A stretch of 8,883 bases of DNA from contig NZ_SRZM01000190.1 in assembly GCF_019402445.1 (NCBI RefSeq), positions 1 to 8,883 on the forward strand, given 5' to 3'. This document shows positions 1 through 7,185 of the stretch, piece after piece. Source of the DNA: Brachyspira pilosicoli. GTDB taxonomy: Bacteria; Spirochaetota; Brachyspiria; Brachyspirales; Brachyspiraceae. Position 1 is the first letter of the stretch. Each line of letters begins with the position of its first letter. Below the pieces are notes generated by a model. It worked only from the letters and a program-made list of their open reading frames with translations. It had not been told where the DNA came from and searched no databases. Both the position numbers and the translations under genes were made by a program.

Positions 1-19
1 GTATATATGGAGCTTTCAT

Positions 20-1852
20 ATGGATAAATTAAGAGTTAGTAGAAGAGCTATAATATTAAAATTTCTTATTCCTTATTTTATATTTTTTGTTTTAATTTGT
101 ATACCAGTATATATAACTTATTATAAACAGTATAGAGAAAATTTCTTATATAATATTAATGATATGATGGATAATGTTTCATTAGATATATCAAGATGGA
201 TATTTGAATATAAAACTCAATTACAAACAGTAAATAATTTCTTTGAAACGGATATGTCATTTAATGATATGATGTCAGCCGTTTATAAAATGAAATCATT
301 AGATAAAGAATTGGTTGATATTTATTTTGGAGGAGATATTCCTTATGCTAATGGAGGTTTTTTTGTAACAGCTATTCCTGATACTATACCAGATGATTAT
401 GACCAAACTACTAGAGATTGGTATATTAATTCTATAAATACAAATGATGTTTATATAAGCGAGCCGTATACAGATGTTTCAACATCTTCTACAGTTATTA
501 CTTTGGCAATCGCTGTTAGAAATGGAGCTACTATTAAAGGAGTGGCCGCTTTAGATGTATACTTTTCAAAAATCAATAATATAATGAATGAAATAAAAAA
601 TGATAAAGGTTATGAGTTTTATGTGGTTCTTTCTGATGGAAAATATCTCAACCATAATGATGCGAATTATTTATTAAACGAAAATTATAGTGCATTTGAC
701 GTACCTGAGTTTTCAGATATAAAAAACAAAATGGATAATGGAAGAGCTGTTTCTATAATAAATAATCAGTGGTATGGAATTAAAGAGATAGAAGGTTTTC
801 CTTGGTATATAGTAGCTAAGGGAAATATTAATGAATTAAGAGATAAAACAAATTTATTAATTTTTTATTTGATACTTATAATATTATTATCACTTATTTT
901 AGAAACTCTTTTAGTAACTTTGATTACTATACCTATTACTAATACTTTAAATGAGGCTATAAATCATATAGATAATATGGCTTTAGGTAATTTTGATATA
1001 AAAGAAAGTGCTTCAAAAAAACATGGTAATATAGCTTATGCTCTGTCTTCTTCTATAGATGAAATGCAGAAAAATATTAGTTCTGTAATTTATAAGTTAA
1101 AAGTTGATATTGATTCTATTAATAGTGAAATGGAGAAAATATCTTTAGGCAATGATGATTTATCAAATAAAACTATTTCTCAATCATCTTCAGTTAATGA
1201 ATTAGCAAGTTCTATAGAATCATTATCTTCTTCAATTACAGAAACTTATGCTAATACAAATAAAGCTAAAGAAATAAGTGAGAAAGCATTAGAGTATACT
1301 AGCAGGGGAGTTGATATCGTATCTAGAACATTATCAAATATGACTGAAATATCTGAAGCAAGTAAAAATATATCAGAAATTATTAAAATGATACAGTCTA
1401 TAGCTTTTCAAACTAATATATTAGCTCTTAATGCAGCTGTTGAGGCGGCTCGTGCTGGTGAACAAGGTAAAGGATTTGCGGTTGTAGCAAGTGAAGTTAG
1501 AAATCTAGCACAAACTTCTGCTAAAGCTGCTGATGATATTACAGACATAGTTGAAAGCACAATTCAAAAAATAGATTCAGGTTATGAAACAGTATCAGAA
1601 TCATCTTCTATATTAGAAGAGATTAATAATTTTGTTACAGAAGTGTCAAGTTCATTGGTTAATATATCAAATGCTGCAGAGGAAGAGAAAGATAATATTG
1701 AGCAGATTAATATAAGTGTTTCTTCTATTAATGATATTACACAAAGAAATACTTCTCTTGCAAATGATAGTGCTACATCTAGTAGAGAAATATTAAACAA
1801 AACAGAGAATATAGCTGAAAATATTTCTTATTTTAAGTTTAAAAAAATATAA
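20..1852 (+). CDS. Methyl-accepting chemotaxis protein with dCache sensor domain
   Basis: A transmembrane chemoreceptor of 610 residues that should bind a ligand outside the inner membrane and control the CheA kinase through CheW. In order: a short basic N-terminus; TM1 at about 11-33; an extracytoplasmic double-Cache (dCache_1) domain at about 36-275; TM2 at about 279-304; a HAMP domain from about 301 to 355 with the usual proline (P305); and a long helical signalling domain. The hairpin tip at about 457-490 is nearly invariant in the family ([20 protein letters not shown], then [12 protein letters not shown]). Probable methylation helices rich in Ser, Glu and Gln lie near 385-410 and again past 530. 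The sensor contains Y127, R132, W134, Y135, Y150, D152 and D179, the pattern expected of amino-acid-binding dCache domains. The start is ATG at 20, with GGAG 7 bases upstream. No CheR-tethering NWETF-type pentapeptide is present at the C-terminus. The promoter lies outside the window. Confidence 0.97.
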   Translation: MDKLRVSRRAIILKFLIPYFIFFVLICIPVYITYYKQYRENFLYNINDMMDNVSLDISRWIFEYKTQLQTVNNFFETDMSFNDMMSAVYKMKSLDKELVDIYFGGDIPYANGGFFVTAIPDTIPDDYDQTTRDWYINSINTNDVYISEPYTDVSTSSTVITLAIAVRNGATIKGVAALDVYFSKINNIMNEIKNDKGYEFYVVLSDGKYLNHNDANYLLNENYSAFDVPEFSDIKNKMDNGRAVSIINNQWYGIKEIEGFPWYIVAKGNINELRDKTNLLIFYLILIILLSLILETLLVTLITIPITNTLNEAINHIDNMALGNFDIKESASKKHGNIAYALSSSIDEMQKNISSVIYKLKVDIDSINSEMEKISLGNDDLSNKTISQSSSVNELASSIESLSSSITETYANTNKAKEISEKALEYTSRGVDIVSRTLSNMTEISEASKNISEIIKMIQSIAFQTNILALNAAVEAARAGEQGKGFAVVASEVRNLAQTSAKAADDITDIVESTIQKIDSGYETVSESSSILEEINNFVTEVSSSLVNISNAAEEEKDNIEQINISVSSINDITQRNTSLANDSATSSREILNKTENIAENISYFKFKKI

Positions 1853-1912
1853 TTGATTTTTTAATTTAGCATATTTTTTGTATAATAAATATTGTTTGTG
1901 AAAAACTATATT

Positions 1913-1940
1913 GAAAACTTTTATTAGAGATTTCTTTTTT
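1913..1940 (+). terminator. Weak candidate intrinsic terminator for the chemoreceptor gene
   Basis: GAAAACT (1913-1919) can pair with AGATTTC (1928-1934) across an 8-base loop, with one A-A mismatch. The stem is followed directly by six T (1935-1940). It lies 60 bases past the receptor stop codon on the same strand. The stem has only two G-C pairs, so it is weak, and in such AT-rich DNA it could be chance. It is nevertheless the best plus-strand candidate before the convergent gene. Confidence 0.35.
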
Positions 1941-1970
1941 ATATATACAAATAATTTTTTTAAGTTAAAT

Positions 1971-2011
1971 AAAAAAGTCCTTCAGAGCAATAGAAAGAAC
2001 CTCTGAAGGAC
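1971..2011 (-). terminator. Rho-independent terminator of the flavin oxidoreductase gene
   Basis: GTCCTTCAGAG (1977-1987) and CTCTGAAGGAC (2001-2011) form a perfect 11-bp stem with a 13-base loop. Read on the minus strand, the hairpin starts 23 bases past the stop codon of the oxidoreductase gene and is followed by six T (complement of 1971-1976). On the plus strand no T tract follows the stem, so it is oriented to end the minus-strand transcript. It is the most GC-rich hairpin in the window. Confidence 0.88.
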
Positions 2012-2034
2012 AATACTTAATTATATATTATTAA

Positions 2035-3069
2035 TTATCTTTTAGCCTGTTCGTACTGTTTAGGGAATGGTACATCGATGCCTAAAGTTCTAGCAGCTTG
2101 TAATGCCCAATAAGGATTTCTTAATAATTCTCTGCCTATATATATTGCATCAGCAGCACCATTTCTCACCATCATATTAGCCATTTTAGGGTCGTATATA
2201 AGACCGCCTCCTATACAAGGCACTGTCATATACTGTTTTAATTCTCTGCAGAAAGGTACTTGATAGCCTTCATAAGGTATAATTTTACCGTCTGCAGTAA
2301 CTGCTCCTGTACTAACATCTATAGAATCTATTAATTTAGCTTCTTCTAGAGGTTTTAGCATTTCAGCAAAATCTTTTACAGTATTTCCGCCTTCTTTCCA
2401 GTCATATGAAGAGATTCTTATTTGTATAGGGTAGTCGCTTCCTACAGCTTCACGGCATTTTTTTAATATTTCTTCTAGGAACTTAGCTCTGTTTTTTCCA
2501 TATTCATCTGTTCTTTTATTTGATAATGGGGATAAGAATGTAGAAATCAAATAACCATGAGCAGCATGAAGTTCTATGATGTCAAATCCTGCCTTTTTAG
2601 CTCTTAAAGCAGCATTAGCAAAAGCATCAATTACTTCGTTAATATCGGATTGTGTCATTTCTACAGGAGTTCTGTATTTTTCATTGAATGCTATAGCACT
2701 TGGAGCATATATTTTATCTATTTTTGTTGATTCGCATTTTCTTCCAGCATGTCCTAATTGTATACCAATTTTTGCTCCATTAGCATGAACTGCATTTACT
2801 AATTTAGTTAAACCGTCTATGTATTTGTCGTCCCATATAGCTAAATCATTATCAGTTATATTGCTTACATGAGGTAAAACTCCAGTAGCTTCTACTATTA
2901 TTAAACCTGTTCCTCCTATAGCTCTAGTAGTATAATGCTGTATATGCCAATCATTAACATATCCGTCTTCAGCACTATACATACACATTGGAGGCATTAC
3001 AACTCTATTTTTTATTTCTATATTACCTATTTTCAAAGGTGTAAAAAGATTACTTTTTTCTGCTTTCAT
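2035..3069 (-). CDS. namA: NADH:flavin oxidoreductase, Old Yellow Enzyme family (YqjM/NamA-like)
   Basis: A soluble FMN-dependent NAD(P)H oxidoreductase of 344 residues, forming one TIM barrel. This family reduces activated C=C bonds, such as those of enones, quinones and nitro compounds. The sequence follows Bacillus subtilis YqjM (338 residues, recalled) almost end to end: LFTPLKIGNIEIKNRVVMPP, then C29 and Y31 (equivalents of the YqjM redox-tuning Cys26 and Tyr28), the IQLGHAGRK flavin segment (Q104, H107), the substrate-binding pair H168/H171 with Y173, SPLSNKRTDEYG, R218, and the phosphate-binding GGG (287-289) and IGRELLRNP (311-319). Two departures are visible: a 3-residue shortening after RTDEYG (187-191), and a C-terminus QYEQAKR where YqjM has QYERGW, so the arginine-finger position is Gln341. 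Start ATG at 3069 has AAGGAG 8 bases upstream. The gene has its own promoter and a strong terminator, so it probably forms a single-gene unit. The physiological substrate is unknown. Confidence 0.93.
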   Translation of the reverse strand: MKAEKSNLFTPLKIGNIEIKNRVVMPPMCMYSAEDGYVNDWHIQHYTTRAIGGTGLIIVEATGVLPHVSNITDNDLAIWDDKYIDGLTKLVNAVHANGAKIGIQLGHAGRKCESTKIDKIYAPSAIAFNEKYRTPVEMTQSDINEVIDAFANAALRAKKAGFDIIELHAAHGYLISTFLSPLSNKRTDEYGKNRAKFLEEILKKCREAVGSDYPIQIRISSYDWKEGGNTVKDFAEMLKPLEEAKLIDSIDVSTGAVTADGKIIPYEGYQVPFCRELKQYMTVPCIGGGLIYDPKMANMMVRNGAADAIYIGRELLRNPYWALQAARTLGIDVPFPKQYEQAKR

Positions 3070-3108
3070 TATAAAAACTCCTTAAAATAATATGCTTATA
3101 TAGGGTAT

Positions 3109-3137
3109 ATTATAATAAAAAAATTAAAATAATTCAA
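3109..3137 (-). promoter_or_regulatory. Sigma-70-type promoter for the flavin oxidoreductase gene
   Basis: On the minus strand, TTGAAT (complement of 3132-3137) and TATAAT (complement of 3109-3114) are separated by exactly 17 bases. This predicts a start near 3102 and a leader of about 30 bases ending in the AAGGAG ribosome site (3078-3083). AT-rich DNA yields chance -10 boxes, but the spacing and position are right. Confidence 0.55.
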
Positions 3138-3185
3138 TTTGTTTAATATTGTTTTTTATATATTGAAAGCTTAGATTTTTTTATA

Positions 3186-3776
3186 TTAAAAATTATTTAT
3201 GTTATATAATATCTCTTTCATTTTATTCATAGCTATAGCTCTATGACTCATAGAGTTTTTTTGCTCTAAAGTCATCTCGGCATATGTGATATCATATCCA
3301 TTAGGCTTAAATATAGGATCATAACCAAATCCATCGAACCCCTTAGGACTTTCTACTATTATACCATCAACTCTTCCTTCTAAAGCTATATAATAATTCT
3401 CATCTAATACGCATACTGCAGAAGTGATAAAATAGGCAGTTCTATCATTTGTATTTTTTAATTTATCCAATATCATTTGCATTTTTTCTTTGTAGCCCAA
3501 ATTTTCTCCGCCGTATCTTGCAGAGTATATTCCCGGCTCTCCATTAAGAGCATTTATACAAATACCAGAATCATCTGCCAAAGAGGGTAATTTTGTATGG
3601 TTATATACAGCCTTTGCCTTTATTAAAGAATTCTCTATAAAGCTATTTCCATCTTCTATTATCTCTCCAATATCTGAAGGCATAGGCAATATCTCTTTAG
3701 CAGAGTCTTTAAATATATTTTTTATTTCAATTAATTTATGTTCATTAGCAGTAGCTATTACTAGTTTATTTATCAT
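3186..3776 (-). CDS. rdgB: RdgB/HAM1 family non-canonical purine NTP pyrophosphatase (ITPase/XTPase)
   Basis: A cytosolic nucleotide-pool cleaning enzyme that hydrolyses ITP, dITP and XTP to the monophosphate and pyrophosphate, keeping deaminated purines out of DNA and RNA. It has 196 residues, the usual family length. Visible motifs: TANEHK near the start (9-14, the T-x-N-x-x-K nucleotide-binding signature), E41 and the SFIEN segment, SLADDSG with metal/catalytic D68-D69, GEPGIYSARYGG (79-90), FDGFGYDPIF (147-156), and K173-N174 followed by SHRA (177-180). The reading frame is open upstream to 3827, but the extra 17 residues overlap the exporter gene and do not fit the family. The ATG at 3776 gives the canonical N-terminus, so I chose it. 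It starts 7 bases after the exporter stop codon, so the two genes are almost certainly cotranscribed. No clear terminator follows, so readthrough into the flavin oxidoreductase gene is possible. Confidence 0.95.
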   Translation of the reverse strand: MINKLVIATANEHKLIEIKNIFKDSAKEILPMPSDIGEIIEDGNSFIENSLIKAKAVYNHTKLPSLADDSGICINALNGEPGIYSARYGGENLGYKEKMQMILDKLKNTNDRTAYFITSAVCVLDENYYIALEGRVDGIIVESPKGFDGFGYDPIFKPNGYDITYAEMTLEQKNSMSHRAIAMNKMKEILYNINNF

Positions 3777-3783
3777 GATATAT

Positions 3784-5736
3784 TTAATCCCTAAATTGAA
3801 GCGAATACAAATATTGATATTTTCCACCTTTTTTCATAAGCTCTTCATGTGTACCAGATTCTATAATCTTTCCATTTTCAACAACGCATATATAAGTAGC
3901 ATTTTTTATAGTTGATAATCTATGAGCAATTACAAATGTAGTTTGAAGATTAATGATTTCATTTAATGCTTTTTGTACATACATTTCACTTTCTGTATCT
4001 AATGCACTTGTAGCTTCATCTAGTATCAATATAGAAGGCTTTTTTAATACTGCCCTTGCTAAGGCTATACGTTGACGCTGACCACCAGAAAGCATTATTC
4101 CTCTTGGACCTATATGAGTATCGTATCCATTTGGAAGTTTTAATATAAACTCATCTGCATGTGCTATTTTTGCAGCTCTTACTAAATCATCATCTGTAGC
4201 ATCAGGATTTGCATAAAGTATATTTTCTCTTACAGTACCATAAAATAATATGTTTTCTTGTGATACTACACCAATTTGATTTCTTATGCTTCTTGTGTTA
4301 AGTTCATTAATATCTACTCCATCAAATCTAATAACACCTTCAGAAGGAGTAAATAGTTTAGGTATAAGGCTTATTAGTGTAGTTTTACCGCCACCACTAT
4401 TACCAACAAAAGCAACTACATCTCCTTTTTTTACATTAAAATTAATAGGACCTAAATGGAATGGTTGAGCATCATTTCTTTTTGGATATTCGAAATGAAC
4501 ATTTTCAAAAGTTATAGAATGTTCTATAGGTTTCATTTGTTTTTTAGTAGGGTCATCTACATTTTCAGGAGGTAAATCTATAATTTCAAATACCCTTCTA
4601 GCTATCATTTTTGTCATCTGTAGATTTATAAATATACCAGATAAATCTCTAACTGGAGTAGAAATATTAAGCATATAAAGTAAAAATCCCCATAAAAACT
4701 CAAAAGGCATTTCTCCTTTAAATATTAAAAATCCGCCGTATGCAAGTATTATAAGCATAGCTGCTATCATCACAAGTTCTGTCATAGGTCTATTTAATGA
4801 AGTAAGTAAAGATATTTTTCTCATCAAATTAATTAATTCAGAATATAGAGATTTATATCTTTTTACTTCTTGGTCTTCTTTAGAGAATATTTTTATAACT
4901 TCTATTCCTCTTATATCTTCCTGTATAACTGAAGTAGTACTACCTAATAAATTTTGTTGAGATGTAACTCTTGTCTTAATTAATTTAGAAACTTTATCTA
5001 TTCCTAAACCAATTAATGGAGCAGCTATAAAACATGCTAAAGTAAGTTTTACATTTAATAAAAGTAATACAGCTAATGTAAGTATTAATGTTAAAGGTAC
5101 AGTTATCATATTTGGTAGTGTGCCAGATAAAAATCCCTCTATAGTTCCAGATTCATTTAATACTCTGCTTATAATATCACCTTCTTTTTCTTGTTTAAAA
5201 TAAGCGATATCTGTATTCATTAATCCCTTTAACATATCAGCACGAACATCTTTACCTATCTCTTGTGCTGTAAATTGAAATAGAAATGTTTTTAAATAAT
5301 CAAAACTAACACGAAATATTACATATACAAAACCTATTATAATAATAAAAGCAAATTGTGCTACTACTACTGGATTACTTATAGTATCTGTTGATAGAAA
5401 TTGTTCTGTTAATTGTTTTGTATTAATGTTGCTGAATTTGGTTGCTAATTCATTTACAAAAGGTATTTTGTCTAGTAAATCAACTCTTTTCCCGCCTGTA
5501 ATAGATATTGCTAATTGTCCGAAAAAAGGAGGAAGTATATTAATTATTGTATATAATATGCTAATTATAAAAGAGGGGATAAATAATTTTTTATGCCTCA
5601 TAGCATATGATAACATTCTTCTGTAAATATGTTTTTCTGGATGAGAATAATATTTTTTTATATGTTCTTCTGTTACAGCACCGTAATCAAATGGTCTATT
5701 ATCTTTTTTAAAAAATTCTTTTATTTTTTTTATCAT
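3784..5736 (-). CDS. ABC exporter, fused permease and ATPase (MsbA-like)
   Basis: An inner-membrane half-transporter of 650 residues that should act as a homodimer and flip lipid or export hydrophobic compounds using ATP. The layout is a 48-residue charged cytoplasmic N-terminus, then about six membrane segments (roughly 51-72, 124-145, 209-226, 228-246, 319-338 and 344-357), then the ATPase domain from about 405. The ATPase is intact: Walker A GNSGGGKTT (445-453), Q-loop Q493, signature LSGGQ (549-553), Walker B ILILDEATSALD with catalytic E574, and H-loop H605. The segment GIEVIKIFSKEDQE (276-289) and the GG-FLIFKGEMPFEFLWGFL region are typical of the MsbA/multidrug subgroup. The first external loop (about 75-123) is longer than I would expect for MsbA. 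Start ATG at 5736 has AGGAT 6 bases upstream. It heads an operon with the ITPase gene. Substrate cannot be read from sequence; lipid flippase or multidrug exporter are both possible. Confidence 0.94.
   Translation of the reverse strand: MIKKIKEFFKKDNRPFDYGAVTEEHIKKYYSHPEKHIYRRMLSYAMRHKKLFIPSFIISILYTIINILPPFFGQLAISITGGKRVDLLDKIPFVNELATKFSNINTKQLTEQFLSTDTISNPVVVAQFAFIIIIGFVYVIFRVSFDYLKTFLFQFTAQEIGKDVRADMLKGLMNTDIAYFKQEKEGDIISRVLNESGTIEGFLSGTLPNMITVPLTLILTLAVLLLLNVKLTLACFIAAPLIGLGIDKVSKLIKTRVTSQQNLLGSTTSVIQEDIRGIEVIKIFSKEDQEVKRYKSLYSELINLMRKISLLTSLNRPMTELVMIAAMLIILAYGGFLIFKGEMPFEFLWGFLLYMLNISTPVRDLSGIFINLQMTKMIARRVFEIIDLPPENVDDPTKKQMKPIEHSITFENVHFEYPKRNDAQPFHLGPINFNVKKGDVVAFVGNSGGGKTTLISLIPKLFTPSEGVIRFDGVDINELNTRSIRNQIGVVSQENILFYGTVRENILYANPDATDDDLVRAAKIAHADEFILKLPNGYDTHIGPRGIMLSGGQRQRIALARAVLKKPSILILDEATSALDTESEMYVQKALNEIINLQTTFVIAHRLSTIKNATYICVVENGKIIESGTHEELMKKGGKYQYLYSLQFRD
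3788..3792 (-). promoter_or_regulatory. Ribosome binding site of the ITPase gene, inside the exporter gene
   Basis: On the minus strand AGGGA lies 11 bases before the ATG at 3776, within the last codons of the upstream exporter gene. It supports the internal start over the longer open frame beginning at 3827. The spacing is slightly long, and translational coupling with the exporter is likely. Confidence 0.5.
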
Positions 5737-5774
5737 TGAAAATCCTAAAAATTATATGCAATTAAACTTTATAT

Positions 5775-5803
5775 ATTCTATATTTAATTATTAATTAATG
5801 CAA
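5775..5803 (-). promoter_or_regulatory. Candidate promoter of the exporter-ITPase operon
   Basis: On the minus strand TTGCAT (complement of 5798-5803) and TAGAAT (complement of 5775-5780) are 17 bases apart, giving a start near 5768 and a leader of about 30 bases. A second -10-like TATAAT (complement of 5751-5756) lies too close to the ribosome site to be an obvious alternative. The spacer contains a tandem TTAATTA (5784-5790 and 5791-5797). Confidence 0.4.
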
Positions 5804-5857
5804 TAAAAAACAAGTAATTTGAATAGTTCTTAGTATGGATTTAAATATTATTTATAT

Positions 5858-5863
5858 TATAAT
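5858..5863 (+). promoter_or_regulatory. Candidate -10 element of the kinase-like gene
   Basis: A perfect TATAAT lies 34 bases before the chosen ATG, predicting a start near 5870 and a short leader. No good -35 hexamer is found at 16-18 bases upstream (the 17-base position reads ATGGAT), so this is a partial match only. Together with the opposing promoter it makes 5737-5897 a divergent control region. Confidence 0.35.
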
Positions 5864-5897
5864 CTAGAACTATATTTTATAAAAGTTGATATATTTT

Positions 5898-6530
5898 ATG
5901 GATAATTTTATTATAACAATAAGTAGACAATATGGTAGTGGAGGAAGGTTAATTGGAGAGAAATTAGCTAAAATGCTTAATGTCAATTTTTATGATAAGG
6001 AATTAATTGATATAGTTGTTGATAAAACAGGATTAGCTAGAGGGCTTATAGAATTAAAAGATGAATGTTTTATAAATGATAATATATTTTTTACAGCCTA
6101 TAATAAAGGAAAATTTGAGAGTCCTTTTACTGAAAATAAAACTCATTCCACATTAGATAGAATATTCGAAATACAAAGTAAGGTTATAATGGATATAGCT
6201 AAAAAAGAATCGGCTATTATAATAGGAAGATGTGCTAGTTTTATATTAAAATATTTTGATAATTCTTTTAATGTATTTATTCATTCTTCTATAGAAAATA
6301 GAATAAAAAGAATAAATGAAGAGTATGGAGTAAATATAGAAAATGCTGAGAGAGAATTAAAAAATATGGATTCTTATAGATATAATTATCATAAATATTA
6401 CACTGGGGAAGAATGGGGAAATATGATAAATTATAATATGACTTTGGATAGTGGGTGCTTTAATTATGATGAGATTTGTGATATTATAATATATGGTATG
6501 AATAAAAAAATAAAAAATATAAAAAAATAA
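5898..6530 (+). CDS. Cytidylate kinase-like family protein
   Basis: A soluble P-loop protein of 210 residues resembling the cytidylate kinase-like family (Pfam Cytidylate_kin2). Family signatures: an N-terminal strand and modified P-loop ITISRQYGSGGRLIG (6-20), FYDKELI (31-37), IIIGRCASFIL (107-117), the NVFIHSSIENRIKRI lid-like segment (125-139), a D-x-x-R-x-x-Y-x-x-Y-Y-T stretch (158-169), and W173 followed by a C-terminal Y-x-x-x-LDSG strand (179-186). In true CMP kinases the loop is G-x-x-G-x-G-K; here the Lys position is occupied by GGR, as is typical of this family, so CMP kinase activity should not be assumed. The frame is open to a TTG at 5886, but the ATG at 5898 gives the standard N-terminus. 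Neither start has a good Shine-Dalgarno sequence. It is transcribed away from the exporter operon and followed after 59 bases by the DUF2262-like gene. Function is not established. Confidence 0.85.
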   Translation: MDNFIITISRQYGSGGRLIGEKLAKMLNVNFYDKELIDIVVDKTGLARGLIELKDECFINDNIFFTAYNKGKFESPFTENKTHSTLDRIFEIQSKVIMDIAKKESAIIIGRCASFILKYFDNSFNVFIHSSIENRIKRINEEYGVNIENAERELKNMDSYRYNYHKYYTGEEWGNMINYNMTLDSGCFNYDEICDIIIYGMNKKIKNIKK

Positions 6531-6558
6531 TGAATTTTATAATTTAATGTATTATACT
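6530..6558 (+). promoter_or_regulatory. Weak promoter candidate before the DUF2262-like gene
   Basis: ATGAAT (6530-6535) and TATACT (6553-6558) lie 17 bases apart in the short gap after the kinase-like gene, predicting a start near 6565. The -35 matches poorly (3 of 6), so cotranscription from the kinase-like gene is an equal possibility. Confidence 0.22.
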
Positions 6559-6589
6559 ATTAATAAAACTATTTTAGGATTAGTTATAA

Positions 6590-7093
6590 ATGGTAAACTC
6601 TTTACAAATAAAAGATTTTTCTGAAAGCGATTATTTTTCTTATGAGGCTTTATGTAATTTATGGAAAGATGAGAATATTAGTTTAATTATAGATTTTGGA
6701 GAAGAAGCTAATAAATCTGATATGTTATTAAAATATATAGATAAAATTAATGATATATTAAAATGGATAGAAGAGCATAAAAAAAATATTTCTGACTTTC
6801 TTATTTCAAAACAATGTATTACTTTAGCTGAAGAGTGGGTTTCTACGAATAAACAAATAGATGATAATTCTTATCAAAATGCTCTTGGCGAAATTATTAA
6901 TATACCTATAAAAGAAGAAGATTTTTATAATGCTATGTACTTAGATAGTATACTTATTGATTTTGAAGAAGATGAATCTAGACCTGATACAACTATGCAT
7001 ATACTTTTTGAACCTGATTATTTTAAGCATCATTCTTTGATAGTTTATGTTGATGGGGATAAAAATATTGAGTATGGTGATTTAGCAGGTTAA
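6590..7093 (+). CDS. DUF2262-like protein of unknown function
   Basis: A small acidic soluble protein of 167 residues with no signal peptide or membrane segment. The C-terminal half looks like DUF2262: a helix with LAEEWV (about 79-84), an acidic stretch, a hydrophobic segment with SILIDFEEDE, then FEPDYFKHHSLIVYVDGD (140-157) and a terminal GDLAG. DUF2262 proteins, as I recall them, end similarly with a W-G-H-S-x-x-V strand and a D-x-A-G tail; here H148-S149 and the final AG fit, while the Trp-Gly is replaced by Lys-His. The N-terminal half (1-75) is mostly predicted helix plus one hydrophobic strand (NISLIIDFGEE) and has no motif I can name. ATG at 6590 follows AGGA (6576-6579) at 10 bases. 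The role of the domain is unknown. Neighbours (kinase-like gene upstream, lysS downstream) give no clue. The family assignment rests on a remembered pattern. Confidence 0.72.
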   Translation: MVNSLQIKDFSESDYFSYEALCNLWKDENISLIIDFGEEANKSDMLLKYIDKINDILKWIEEHKKNISDFLISKQCITLAEEWVSTNKQIDDNSYQNALGEIINIPIKEEDFYNAMYLDSILIDFEEDESRPDTTMHILFEPDYFKHHSLIVYVDGDKNIEYGDLAG

Positions 7094-7157
7094 TTTATCA
7101 ATTAATTTTATTATTTTTATTTAAATAATCCTTTTTTATTATAGAGTTTTTTTCTTT

Positions 7158-7181
7158 TATAATATATATTTATTGTATAAT
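7158..7181 (+). promoter_or_regulatory. Two -10 candidates upstream of lysS
   Basis: TATAAT occurs at 7158-7163 and again at 7176-7181. The first has TTTATT (7135-7140) at 17 bases; the second has no good -35. Predicted starts are near 7170 and 7188. The 143-base gap between the DUF2262-like gene and lysS holds these boxes, T-rich runs and the small hairpin at 7186-7200, but no terminator that I can recognise. Confidence 0.4.
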
Positions 7182-7185
7182 TTTT

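Noticed and set aside
2576..2788. 70-codon plus-strand open frame inside the flavin oxidoreductase gene
   Set aside because: Shadow of a conserved coding region, with no recognisable protein features or ribosome site.
3117..3134. AATTA-TTT-TAATT hairpin followed by T's on the minus strand, as terminator of the ITPase gene
   Set aside because: Five A-T pairs only with a 3-base loop; too unstable, and it overlaps the proposed promoter of the next gene.
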